Assembly: GCA_945877525.1 (NCBI GenBank)
Contig: CAMDVP010000102.1
Coordinates: forward strand, 1-9,964
Reading direction: 5' to 3'
DNA length: 9,964 nt
From: an uncultured Clostridia bacterium
GTDB taxonomy: Bacteria > Bacillota > Clostridia > Christensenellales > Aristaeellaceae
The position numbers were made by a program, and so were the translations under genes. Shown here in pieces: positions 1-7,427 of the stretch. Position 1 is the first letter of the stretch, and every line of letters starts with the position of its first letter. The notes beneath the pieces are model-generated. The model was not told where the DNA came from. It saw only the letters and a program-made list of their open reading frames with translations, and ran no database searches.

Positions 1-1629
1 GGCGTAGTCCTCCTCCTTGGTGGTCATGCCGCTCACGCCCCGGCCTCCGCGATGCTGCGCCCGGTAGGTGGACTTGGCGATGCGCTTCACATAGCCCTGA
101 CGGGTCAGGGTAACCACCATGTCCTCCTCCTGGATCAAATCCTCCACGTCGATTTCGCCCTCCACCGTGGTCAGCTCGGTGCGGCGGTCATCGCTGAACT
201 TGTCGCGGATTTCGCTGATTTCGGTCTTGATCACGTCCATCAGCAGCTTTTCGTCCCCCAGGATGGCCTGCAGGCGGGCGATGGTCTTTTCCAGCTCGTT
301 GTATTCCTCCAGCAGGCGCTCGCGCTCCAGGCCGGTCAGGCGTGCCAGGCGCATGTCGAGGATGGCCTGGGCCTGCTTGTCGGTGAAAGCAAAGCGCTCC
401 ATCAGGGCGGCCTTGGCGGTGGCGGTATCCTTGCTGGAACGGATCAGCGCCACGATTTCGTCAATATAGTCCAGGGCCTTGAGCAGGCCCTCCAAGATGT
501 GGGCGCGGGCCTGGGCCTTGTTCAGCTCGAACTTCGTGCGGCGGGTGATTACATCCTTCTGATGCTCCAGGTAGTAGTAGATCATGTCCCGCAGGTTGAG
601 AATGCGGGGCTGGCCGTTCACCAGGGCCAGCATGTTTGCGCCGAAGGTTTCCTGCAGCTGGGTGTGCTTGTACAGGAAGTTCAGCACTACCTGGGGATAC
701 ACGTCCTTCTTCAGTTCGATGACAATGCGCATGCCGTTGCGGTCGGACTCGTCGCGGATGTCGCTGATGCCGTCGATGCGTTTTTCATGCACCAGCTCGG
801 CGATTTTCTCCACCAGCTTGGCCTTGTTGACCTGGTAGGGAATCTCCGTGACCACAATGCGGCTGCGTCCGCCCTGCATCTGCTCGATGTTGGACTTGGC
901 CCGCACGTCGATCTTGCCCCGGCCGGTGTAATAGGCTTCGCGAATGCCCCGGCGGCCCAGGATGGTTGCGCCGGTGGGGAAGTCCGGGCCCTTGATGTGC
1001 ACCATCAGGTCGTCGATGGTGCAGTCGGGGTTGTCGATCATGCAGATTACGCCGTCGATGACCTCCCGCAGGTTGTGGGGCGGGATGTTGGTGGCCATGC
1101 CCACGGCAATGCCGCTGGAGCCGTTTACCAGCAGGTTGGGAAAGCGGCTGGGCAGCACGGCGGGCTGCATCAGGGTTTCGTCGAAGTTGGGGTAGAAATC
1201 CACCGTGTCCTTCTCAATGCCGTCCAGCAGGTGCAGGGTCAACTTCTGCATGCGGGCCTCGGTGTAACGCATGGCGGCCGCGCCGTCGCCGTCCACCGAG
1301 CCGTAGTTGCCCTGGCCGTCCACCAGCAGGTAGCGCATGTTGAAGGGCTGGGCCAGACGCACCATGGCGTCGTACACGGAGGAATCGCCGTGGGGGTGGA
1401 ATTTGCCCAGCACGTCGCCCACCAGACGGGCGGATTTGCGGTAGGGCTTGTCGGGGGTCATGCCCAGCTCGTTCATATCGTAGAGGATGCGGCGATGCAC
1501 GGGCTTCAGGCCATCGCGCACGTCGGGCAGCGCGCGGTCGACAATCACCGCCATGGCATAGGAGATAAAGGAGCGCTTCATCTCCTCCTCAAGGTTGACC
1601 GGAATCAGCTTGTCTTGAATGGCAGACAT
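1..1629 (-). CDS. gyrA: DNA gyrase subunit A (partial, C-terminus beyond window edge)
   Basis: GyrA cuts and rejoins DNA in the A2B2 gyrase that introduces negative supercoils using ATP. The 543 codons read from the ATG at 1629 give the winged-helix/tower breakage-reunion domain and the start of the C-terminal beta-pinwheel. The active-site tyrosine is Y122 in AAMRYTEAR, the same number as in E. coli. The quinolone-resistance region reads HPHGDSSVYD (residues 78-87), with S83 and D87 as in drug-sensitive enzymes. A GyrA box, QHRGGRG at about 525-531, marks this as gyrase rather than ParC and lies close to the left edge, so most of the DNA-wrapping domain is missing. An AAGGAG site lies 6 nt before the start. 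gyrB ends 36 nt upstream, so the two are probably cotranscribed. Identification is essentially certain. Confidence 0.98.
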   Translation of the reverse strand, partial: MSAIQDKLIPVNLEEEMKRSFISYAMAVIVDRALPDVRDGLKPVHRRILYDMNELGMTPDKPYRKSARLVGDVLGKFHPHGDSSVYDAMVRLAQPFNMRYLLVDGQGNYGSVDGDGAAAMRYTEARMQKLTLHLLDGIEKDTVDFYPNFDETLMQPAVLPSRFPNLLVNGSSGIAVGMATNIPPHNLREVIDGVICMIDNPDCTIDDLMVHIKGPDFPTGATILGRRGIREAYYTGRGKIDVRAKSNIEQMQGGRSRIVVTEIPYQVNKAKLVEKIAELVHEKRIDGISDIRDESDRNGMRIVIELKKDVYPQVVLNFLYKHTQLQETFGANMLALVNGQPRILNLRDMIYYYLEHQKDVITRRTKFELNKAQARAHILEGLLKALDYIDEIVALIRSSKDTATAKAALMERFAFTDKQAQAILDMRLARLTGLERERLLEEYNELEKTIARLQAILGDEKLLMDVIKTEISEIRDKFSDDRRTELTTVEGEIDVEDLIQEEDMVVTLTRQGYVKRIAKSTYRAQHRGGRGVSGMTTKEEDYA

Positions 1630-1665
1630 CGTATTCTCCTTATCCTCAGGAAATTGGCTGCGGGA

Positions 1666-3633
1666 TTACACGTCCAGATCCTTCACCAGGTCGGCGTTTT
1701 CCTGGATAAACTGCTTGCGGGGCTCCACCTGGTCGCCCATGAGCAGGGTGAAAATCTCGTCGGCAGCCATGGCGTCCTCGGTGGTGATCTGCATCATGGT
1801 GCGGGTGGCAGGATCCATGGTGGTGGCCCACAGCTGATCCTTGCTCATCTCGCCCAGGCCCTTGTAGCGCTGGATTTCCGGCTTGGGGTCGCGGCCGATC
1901 TCGTCCAGCACCCGCTGCAGTTCGTCGTCGTCATACACATAGCGTTCCGTCTTGCCCTTGGTAACCTTGTACAGGGGCGGCATGGCGGCGTAGACATAGC
2001 CCTTCTCGATCAGCGGGCGCATGTAGCGGTAGAAGAAGGTGAGCATCAGAATGCGGATATGCGCGCCGTCCACGTCCGCGTCGGTCATGCAGACGATGCG
2101 GTGATAGCGCAGCTTGCTCTCGTCAAATTCATCGCCGATGCCGCAGCCGAAGGCGGTAATCATGGCGCGGATTTCCTGGTTGGTGAGCGCCTTTTCCAGG
2201 CGGGTCTTTTCCACATTGAGGATCTTGCCGCGCAGGGGCAGGATGGCCTGGAAGTGCCGGTCGCGGCCCTCCTTGGCCGAGCCGCCTGCGGAGTCGCCCT
2301 CCACGAGGAAGATTTCGCACTTGCTGGGGTCGCGCTCGGAGCAGTCGGCCAGCTTGCCGGGCAGGGCGGCGGACTCAAGCACGGTTTTGCGGCGGGTCAG
2401 TTCCCGGGCCTTGCGGGCTGCCTCACGTGCGCGTTGGGCGCTCAGGCAGCGCTCCAGAATGGCGCGGGCCACGGCGGGATTCTCCTCCAGGTAGGTGGAA
2501 AGCTCCTCGGTCACCAGGCTGTCCACCACGCCGCGCACCTGGCCGGAGCCCAGCTTGGACTTGGTCTGGCTTTCAAACTGGGGATCCTCCATTTTGATGG
2601 ACACGATGGCCGTCAGGCTTTCGCGCACATCCTCGCCCTTGAGGTTGGGCTCGCTTTCCTTGATGAGCTTGTACTTGCGGCCATAGTCGTTAATGGCGCG
2701 GGTGAGAGCGCTGTTGAAGCCCACCAGATGGGTGCCGCCGTCAGGGGTGGCGATGTTGTTGGCGAAGGTGTAGATGTTTTCGGCGTAGCTGTCGTTGTAC
2801 TGCATCGCCACCTCCACCAGGATGCCGTCCTTCATGCCCTCGGTATAAATGGGCTCGGAGAACAGCACCTCCTTGTTGCGGTTGAGGTATTTGACAAATT
2901 CCCGCAGGCCACCCTCATAGTGGAACACCTTCTCCACCGGCTCCTCGGGCCGTTCGTCACGGAAGGTAATGCGGATGCCCTTGTTCAGGAAGGCCATCTC
3001 CCGCAGGCGGGTTTTCAGCACGTCGTACTGGAAATCGCCCGTCTCAAACACACCCTCGGGGTTTTCGGCGCTTTTCACATCGGGCCAGAACTGAATGTCC
3101 GTACCGGTGCGGTCGGTTTCGCCGATGACCTTCAGGTCGTACAGATACTTGCCGCGCTCATATTCCTGGCGATATACCTTCCCGTCCTGATAGACCGTGA
3201 CCATAAAATGACGGGACAGCGCGTTCACCACCGACGCGCCCACGCCGTGCAATCCGCCGGAAACCTTGTAGCCTCCGCCACCGAATTTACCGCCGGCGTG
3301 CAGCACCGTCAGGCACACCTCCACGGCGGGGCGGCCCATCTTGGGATGGATGCCCACGGGAAAGCCTCGGCCGTCGTCCCGTACGCATACGCTGCCGTCC
3401 TTATGCAGCGTTACCTCAATGTGTTTGCAGTAACCGGCCAGAGCCTCGTCGATGGCATTGTCCACAATTTCATAAACCAGGTGGTGCAGGCCGCGGGCGT
3501 CGGTGGAGCCGATATACATGCCCGGGCGCTTGCGAACGGCCTCCAGGCCCTCCAGCACCTGAATCTGCTCCTCGCCATAGTTCTCGGTAACCACCGTTGC
3601 CTTGTCCAGATCCTGCTGCATTTCTTCAGCCAT
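1666..3633 (-). CDS. gyrB: DNA gyrase subunit B
   Basis: This is the ATPase subunit of DNA gyrase, complete at 655 residues, the usual length for the short Gram-positive type. The N-terminal GHKL ATPase domain has the catalytic glutamate E55 and N59 in YEIVDNAIDEA, the DDGRG loop at 86-90, the glycine-rich lid GGLHGVG at 126-132 and the transducer lysine in QTKSKLG (356-362). The TOPRIM domain follows, with EGDSAGG at 445-451 and the metal-binding DADVDGAH at 518-525. The tail has YKGLGEM and LMGDQVEPRKQF, which fit GyrB better than ParE. The ATG at 3633 is preceded by GAGAGG at 6 nt; the internal M5 has no comparable site. The upstream remB-like gene ends only 12 nt away, so the ribosome site of gyrB lies directly at that gene's end. 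Confidence 0.98.
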   Translation of the reverse strand: MAEEMQQDLDKATVVTENYGEEQIQVLEGLEAVRKRPGMYIGSTDARGLHHLVYEIVDNAIDEALAGYCKHIEVTLHKDGSVCVRDDGRGFPVGIHPKMGRPAVEVCLTVLHAGGKFGGGGYKVSGGLHGVGASVVNALSRHFMVTVYQDGKVYRQEYERGKYLYDLKVIGETDRTGTDIQFWPDVKSAENPEGVFETGDFQYDVLKTRLREMAFLNKGIRITFRDERPEEPVEKVFHYEGGLREFVKYLNRNKEVLFSEPIYTEGMKDGILVEVAMQYNDSYAENIYTFANNIATPDGGTHLVGFNSALTRAINDYGRKYKLIKESEPNLKGEDVRESLTAIVSIKMEDPQFESQTKSKLGSGQVRGVVDSLVTEELSTYLEENPAVARAILERCLSAQRAREAARKARELTRRKTVLESAALPGKLADCSERDPSKCEIFLVEGDSAGGSAKEGRDRHFQAILPLRGKILNVEKTRLEKALTNQEIRAMITAFGCGIGDEFDESKLRYHRIVCMTDADVDGAHIRILMLTFFYRYMRPLIEKGYVYAAMPPLYKVTKGKTERYVYDDDELQRVLDEIGRDPKPEIQRYKGLGEMSKDQLWATTMDPATRTMMQITTEDAMAADEIFTLLMGDQVEPRKQFIQENADLVKDLDV

Positions 3634-3645
3634 GTCGCACCTCTC

Positions 3646-3918
3646 TCAGCTTCGTTGCCATGCCGCGGCTTCCTCGGCCCGGGCGCGCAATGTGCGCAGC
3701 CCCACGCAGGACAGGTAGCACAGGCATTTGTTTCTGTGCCTGCGGTCGCGGCAGATCACCAGCGTTTTCGGATCAGGCCCAAGGGTGCGCAGAAGCCCTG
3801 ATGCGCGATAGCGCTCGATCAGCCTCTGCATTTCCGGGGACTGTTCCCGCTGCAGATCGGTCAGGGAAATCAGGCTTTCGCCCTGCACGGACACGCCGCG
3901 GCCCAGATGAATCAGCAC
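3646..3918 (-). CDS. remB: RemB/YaaB-like small regulator (DUF370 family), cysteine-bearing variant
   Basis: This is a 90-residue protein starting at a GTG, with GGGAGG 8 nt upstream. It opens with LIHLG, which matches the MYIHLG start of the RemB/YaaB (DUF370) family. It keeps the family layout: a hydrophobic strand, an SPxMxxLIER helix, then PKTLVI and a basic TLRARA stretch. Its place immediately before gyrB is the conserved position of yaaB in Firmicutes. Relatives of this family (RemA) are DNA-binding regulators of extracellular matrix genes in Bacillus; the role of RemB is poorly defined, and here a regulatory role is inferred only. It is odd in being about ten residues longer than the Bacillus protein (about 80 residues) and in carrying C56, C65, C67 and C71 within a basic segment (RDRRHRNKCLC). 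It is probably cotranscribed with gyrB and gyrA. The family assignment is fairly secure; the symbol is tentative. Confidence 0.78.
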   Translation of the reverse strand: MLIHLGRGVSVQGESLISLTDLQREQSPEMQRLIERYRASGLLRTLGPDPKTLVICRDRRHRNKCLCYLSCVGLRTLRARAEEAAAWQRS

Positions 3919-3940
3919 CGGCGCGCCCTCCCTTCCGGAT

Positions 3941-3967
3941 GGAAAAGCGCCCTGCGGCGCCCTTTCC
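3941..3967 (-). promoter_or_regulatory. Inverted repeat in the remB-gyrBA leader
   Basis: GGAAA (3941-3945) pairs with TTTCC (3963-3967), and GCGCC (3947-3951) pairs with GGCGC (3956-3960) around a 4-nt loop, with a small internal bulge. If transcription of remB starts near 3972 this hairpin would lie at the very 5' end of the message, about 10 nt before the ribosome site. It has no U-run on the minus strand, so it is not an intrinsic terminator. A role in message stability or start-site access is inference. Confidence 0.35.
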
Positions 3968-3978
3968 CCAACAGATTG

Positions 3979-4007
3979 ATTATACCAAAAAATCAGGGAA
4001 AAGAAAA
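3979..4007 (-). promoter_or_regulatory. Probable promoter for remB-gyrB-gyrA
   Basis: Read on the minus strand there is a perfect -10 TATAAT (3984 down to 3979) about 60 nt before the remB GTG. At 17-nt spacing the -35 position reads TTTTCT (4007 to 4002), a weak match to TTGACA. The T-rich spacer would help melting. The weak -35 overlaps a 15-bp palindrome at 4002-4016, which could mean control by a bound protein. Called on sequence match only. Confidence 0.45.
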
Positions 4008-4016
4008 GGCTTTTCT
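4002..4016. promoter_or_regulatory. 15-bp palindrome, candidate operator
   Basis: AGAAAAG-G-CTTTTCT is a perfect 7-bp inverted repeat around one central base. It lies between two minus-strand TATAAT boxes and overlaps the -35 position of the proximal one. This is the usual geometry of a repressor site, but the protein is unknown, and A/T-rich palindromes of this size can arise by chance in such a region. Confidence 0.3.
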
Positions 4017-4018
4017 AC

Positions 4019-4024
4019 ATTATA
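4019..4024 (-). promoter_or_regulatory. Second, distal -10-like box on the minus strand
   Basis: A second perfect TATAAT reads on the minus strand from 4024 to 4019, 40 nt upstream of the proximal one, within GATATATAATG. No recognisable -35 hexamer lies 16-18 nt further upstream (AAGCTC at 17 nt). It could be an alternative promoter for the gyrase operon or simply A/T-rich spacer sequence. Confidence 0.22.
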
Positions 4025-4093
4025 TATCCCCGTTTTTTTCAGAGCTTTTGCATTGTACGGAAAGGTTTTCCCGCCTGTTGCGGCGGATGGCAC

Positions 4094-4122
4094 TTGTATT
4101 TTTCGGGAAATGCCATTATAAT
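4094..4122 (+). promoter_or_regulatory. Probable promoter for the glnS-gltX operon
   Basis: A perfect -10 TATAAT (4117-4122) has TTGTAT (4094-4099) at exactly 17-nt spacing; that hexamer keeps the TTG but only half of the consensus. Predicted transcription start is near 4128-4130, giving a leader of roughly 45 nt before the glnS ATG. This is too short for a T-box, which many Firmicute aminoacyl-tRNA synthetase genes carry. Confidence 0.55.
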
Positions 4123-4128
4123 GATGCA

Positions 4129-4143
4129 ATGCACCCCGTGCAT
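4129..4143 (+). promoter_or_regulatory. Inverted repeat at the 5' end of the glnS leader
   Basis: ATGCAC-CCC-GTGCAT is a perfect 6-bp inverted repeat with a 3-nt centre. It begins about where transcription is predicted to start and ends a few bases before the purine-rich ribosome site (AAGGAGAAGGAGG, 4149-4161). It could be an operator just downstream of the promoter or a 5' cap-like hairpin in the RNA. Either role is inference. Confidence 0.35.
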
Positions 4144-4172
4144 GAGTGAAGGAGAAGGAGGAACTGTTTCCC

Positions 4173-5906
4173 ATGGAAAACAACAATGCCACGGAAACCA
4201 CGCGCAGCAACTTTATCTGGGACGCCATTGAACAGGACTTGAAGGAAGGCAGGTACCAGCAGGTGCACACGCGCTTCCCTCCCGAGCCCAACGGCTATAT
4301 GCACATCGGCCACTGCAAGGCGCTCATCATGGATTTCCTCACTGCCGAAAAGTACGGGGGTCTGTGCAACCTCCGCTTTGACGATACCAACCCCGCCAAG
4401 GAAGATACCGAGTATGTCGAGGCCATCAAGCGCGACATCGAGTGGCTGGGCTTCCACTGGACGGGCGGGCTGTACTACGCCAGCGATTACTACGATAAGT
4501 GCTATGAGATTGCCGAGGACTGGATTCGCCGTGGCCTGGCCTATGTGGATGAATTGAGCAAGGAGGAAATGCGCGCCTATCGCGGCACCCTCACCGAGCC
4601 CGGCAAAAACAGCCCCTGGCGCGACCGTCCCTGGGAGGAATCCCTCGACCTCTTCCGCCGCATGAAGGCCGGCGAATTCCCCGAAGGCAAGTATACCCTG
4701 CGCGCCAAAATCGACATGGCCTCGCCCAACATCGTTATGCGCGACCCGGCCATGTACCGCATCCTGTACAAGGAGCACTGGCGCACCGGCAACAAGTGGT
4801 GCATCTATCCCATGTACGACTTTGCCCACCCCATCGGCGACGCGCTGGAGGGCATCAGCCACTCCATGTGCTCCCTGGAATATGAGATTCATCGCCCCCT
4901 GTACGATTGGGTGGTGGAGCACAGCCAGAATATGCTTCCGGCCCGTCCCCGTCAGATTGAGTTTGCCCGCCTGAACATGACGCAGACCGTTATGTCCAAG
5001 CGCTATCTTCGCCAACTGGTGGAGGGCGGCTATGTCCGCGGCTGGGATGATCCCCGCATGCCCACCCTGTCCGCCCTGCGCCGCCGGGGCTACACCGGCG
5101 CGGCCATCCGCGACTTCGTGGACCGCATCGGCATGAGCAAGGCCGACTCTGTGGTGGATCTGGCGCTGCTGGAGTCCTGCGTCCGCGACGATCTGGGCGG
5201 AAAGGCGCCCCGGGCCATGGCAGTGCTGCGCCCCCTCAAGGTGGTGCTGACCAACTGGCCGGAGGATCGGGTGGACGAACTGACCATGGAGAACCACCCC
5301 GATCATCCCGAGATGGGTACCCACACGGTGAAGTTTGGCCGGGAAATCTACATTGAGCAGGACGACTTCATGGAGGTGCCTGCCAAGAAGTTCCAGCGGA
5401 TGTACCCCGGCTTTGAGGTGCGCCTTAAGGGTGCGTACATCGTTCGCTGCGACGAGTGCGTAAAGGACGAAACCGGCGTGGTCACCGAGGTGCACTGCAC
5501 TGTCGATATGGACTCCGCCTCCGGCACCGAGGGCGCCAACCGCAAGATCAAGGGCAAGGTGCTGCACTGGGTTTCCGCCCTGGACGCGGTGCCCTTTGAG
5601 GCCCGGCTGTACGAGCCGCTGCTGTCCTCCGACGAGGATCTGGAGGAGGCCGAGCCCGAGCTGACCGAGGAGGGCGAGGCTGCTCCCGCCGCTCCCGCCA
5701 AGAAGGACTTCATTTCCCGCCTGAATCCCAACAGCCTCACCGTTTTGAAGGGCTTTGCCGAGCCCTGCGTGAAGGATGCGCCCTTGGGCACCACCTATCA
5801 GTTCCTGCGCAGCGGTTATTTCTGCAAGGATCCCGATTCCACGGACGCCCTGCCGGTGTTCAACCGCACCGTGGGCCTGCGGGATTCTTTCAAGGGCGGC
5901 AAGTAA
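4173..5906 (+). CDS. glnS: Glutaminyl-tRNA synthetase
   Basis: This is a class I synthetase that joins glutamine to tRNA-Gln in the cytoplasm. At 577 residues it is slightly longer than E. coli GlnRS (554). The Rossmann fold carries HIGH at 44-47 (PPEPNGYMHIGH) and RFDDTNP at 68-74, the GlnRS form of the motif that is RIEDTD in GluRS. The second signature, VMSKR, is at 273-277. The C-terminal beta-barrels for the anticodon end in FNRTVGLRDS, as in the E. coli enzyme. An acidic then Ala/Pro-rich stretch (about 485-511) accounts for the extra length. The ATG at 4173 is preferred over an in-frame GTG at 4146, because the strong AAGGAGAAGGAGG lies between them, about 11 nt before the ATG. gltX follows after 36 nt. 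Identification is secure. Confidence 0.97.
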   Translation: MENNNATETTRSNFIWDAIEQDLKEGRYQQVHTRFPPEPNGYMHIGHCKALIMDFLTAEKYGGLCNLRFDDTNPAKEDTEYVEAIKRDIEWLGFHWTGGLYYASDYYDKCYEIAEDWIRRGLAYVDELSKEEMRAYRGTLTEPGKNSPWRDRPWEESLDLFRRMKAGEFPEGKYTLRAKIDMASPNIVMRDPAMYRILYKEHWRTGNKWCIYPMYDFAHPIGDALEGISHSMCSLEYEIHRPLYDWVVEHSQNMLPARPRQIEFARLNMTQTVMSKRYLRQLVEGGYVRGWDDPRMPTLSALRRRGYTGAAIRDFVDRIGMSKADSVVDLALLESCVRDDLGGKAPRAMAVLRPLKVVLTNWPEDRVDELTMENHPDHPEMGTHTVKFGREIYIEQDDFMEVPAKKFQRMYPGFEVRLKGAYIVRCDECVKDETGVVTEVHCTVDMDSASGTEGANRKIKGKVLHWVSALDAVPFEARLYEPLLSSDEDLEEAEPELTEEGEAAPAAPAKKDFISRLNPNSLTVLKGFAEPCVKDAPLGTTYQFLRSGYFCKDPDSTDALPVFNRTVGLRDSFKGGK

Positions 5907-5942
5907 GCCGCCTGTCATCAATCAAAGAAAGAGGTTTCACCC

Positions 5943-7397
5943 ATGAAAGAGGTTCGCACCCGATTCGCGCCCTCGCCCACGGGCTTCATGCACCTGGGCG
6001 GATTGCGCACCGCGCTGTACAACTACCTGTTTGCCAAGAAGATGGGCGGCAAGTTCATCCTGCGCATTGAGGACACCGACCAGGAGCGCTTTGTGGAGGG
6101 CGCGACGGAAGTCATCTACGACACCCTGCGGGGCTGCGGCATGAACTGGGACGAGGGCCCCGATATCGGCGGCGACTACGGCCCCTACATCCAGTCCGAG
6201 CGCAAGAGCCTGTACCTGCCCTACGCCCAGCAGCTTGTGAAGTCCGGCCACGCCTACTACTGCTTCTGCACCAGGGAAGAACTGGACGGGCGACGCGCCG
6301 CCGCCGAGGCAAAGGGCGAGGTGTTCAAGTATGACAAGCACTGCCTGCACCTGTCCCCCGAAGAAATTCAGGCCAAGCTGGACGCGGGCGTGCCCTACGT
6401 CATCCGCCAGAACGCCCCCACCGAGGGCGAAAGCTCCTACGATGACCTGGTGTTCGGCCACATGTCCTTCCCCAACGATACTCTGGACGACATGGTGCTC
6501 ATCAAGCAGGACGGCATGCCCACCTACAACTTCGCCAACGTGATTGACGACCACCTGATGGGCATCACCCACGTCATGCGCGGGCTGGAGTATCTGTCCT
6601 CCACCCCCAAGTATAACCTGCTCTACGAGGCCTTCGGCTGGGAGGTTCCGCAGTATATTCACCTGCCCACCGTCATGCGCGACGCCACCCACAAGCTCTC
6701 CAAGCGCGACGGCGACGCGTACTACTCCGATTACGTGGATAAGGGCTACCTCACCGAGGCGCTGATCAACTACCTGGCCCTGGTGGGTTGGAACCCCGGC
6801 GACGACCGTGAGTTCTTCACCATGGACGAGCTGATCGACGTGTTCGACGTGCACAGGCTGAACAAGGCCCCCGGCATCTTTGATGTGGACAAGCTGACCT
6901 GGTTCAACCACCACTACATTTGCCAGATGGACTTCGAGCGCTATCTGGAGCTGGTGACCCCCTGGTTCGACAAGGTGCTGGCGGGGAAGAACATCGACTA
7001 CCGCCGCCTGGCCCAGCTGATGCAGGAACGCACCGAGGTGTTCAACCGCGTGCCGGACATGGTGCGTTTCCTGGCGGAGCTGCCGGACTATGACGTGGAA
7101 CTGTACACCCACAAGAAGATGAAAACCAACCCTGATGTGGCGCGCACGGCCCTGAACCTGATGAAGCCCGTGCTGGAAGGCGTTGAGGACTGGAACGAGA
7201 CCACCCTGCATGATACGGTGATGGCCGCCATTGCCGATGCCGGCATGAAGAACGGCGCGGTGCTCTGGCCTCTGCGCATTGCCATTTCCGGCCAGCAGAA
7301 CACTCCCGGCGGCGCCATTGAGATCGCCTGGCTGCTGGGCAAGGAGGAAACCCTCCGTCGTGTGGACGACGGTCTGAAGCGGCTGGAAAACGCCTGA
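5943..7397 (+). CDS. gltX: Glutamyl-tRNA synthetase
   Basis: This enzyme charges tRNA-Glu with glutamate. It is 484 residues, a normal length for a bacterial GluRS. The HIGH-equivalent is HLGG at 17-20 in APSPTGFMHLGG, RIEDTD is at 41-46, and the KMSKS-equivalent KLSKRDG is at 251-257. C107, C109, C134 and H136 reproduce the spacing of the zinc site of E. coli GluRS (C98, C100, C125, H127). The C-terminal half is the helical anticodon-binding domain. AAAGAGG sits 8 nt before the ATG. With a dedicated GlnRS next door, this GluRS probably charges only tRNA-Glu, although sequence alone cannot exclude relaxed specificity. It is probably cotranscribed with glnS and with the membrane-protein genes that follow. 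Confidence 0.97.
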   Translation: MKEVRTRFAPSPTGFMHLGGLRTALYNYLFAKKMGGKFILRIEDTDQERFVEGATEVIYDTLRGCGMNWDEGPDIGGDYGPYIQSERKSLYLPYAQQLVKSGHAYYCFCTREELDGRRAAAEAKGEVFKYDKHCLHLSPEEIQAKLDAGVPYVIRQNAPTEGESSYDDLVFGHMSFPNDTLDDMVLIKQDGMPTYNFANVIDDHLMGITHVMRGLEYLSSTPKYNLLYEAFGWEVPQYIHLPTVMRDATHKLSKRDGDAYYSDYVDKGYLTEALINYLALVGWNPGDDREFFTMDELIDVFDVHRLNKAPGIFDVDKLTWFNHHYICQMDFERYLELVTPWFDKVLAGKNIDYRRLAQLMQERTEVFNRVPDMVRFLAELPDYDVELYTHKKMKTNPDVARTALNLMKPVLEGVEDWNETTLHDTVMAAIADAGMKNGAVLWPLRIAISGQQNTPGGAIEIAWLLGKEETLRRVDDGLKRLENA

Positions 7398-7427
7398 ATG
7401 ATACTTGCGGAAAGGTGACGAATCCCC

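Noticed and set aside
52..3801. A 1249-codon open frame on the plus strand opposite remB, gyrB and gyrA
   Set aside because: It is antisense to three certain genes and its translation is rich in His, Ala, Gly, Val and Leu with no recognisable domain. Codon bias in G+C-rich genes leaves the opposite frame free of stops; the same happens opposite glnS (4116-5921) and gltX (5937-7976).
3597..4149. Plus-strand open frames spanning remB and the divergent intergenic region
   Set aside because: They overlap the remB-like gene in antisense and cross promoter sequence; no domain, no ribosome site and poor codon use.
4123..4172. Possible T-box leader before glnS
   Set aside because: The leader is only about 45 nt if the promoter is right, no T-box core (AGGUGGNACCGCG type) is seen in 3919-4172, and there is no terminator before glnS.
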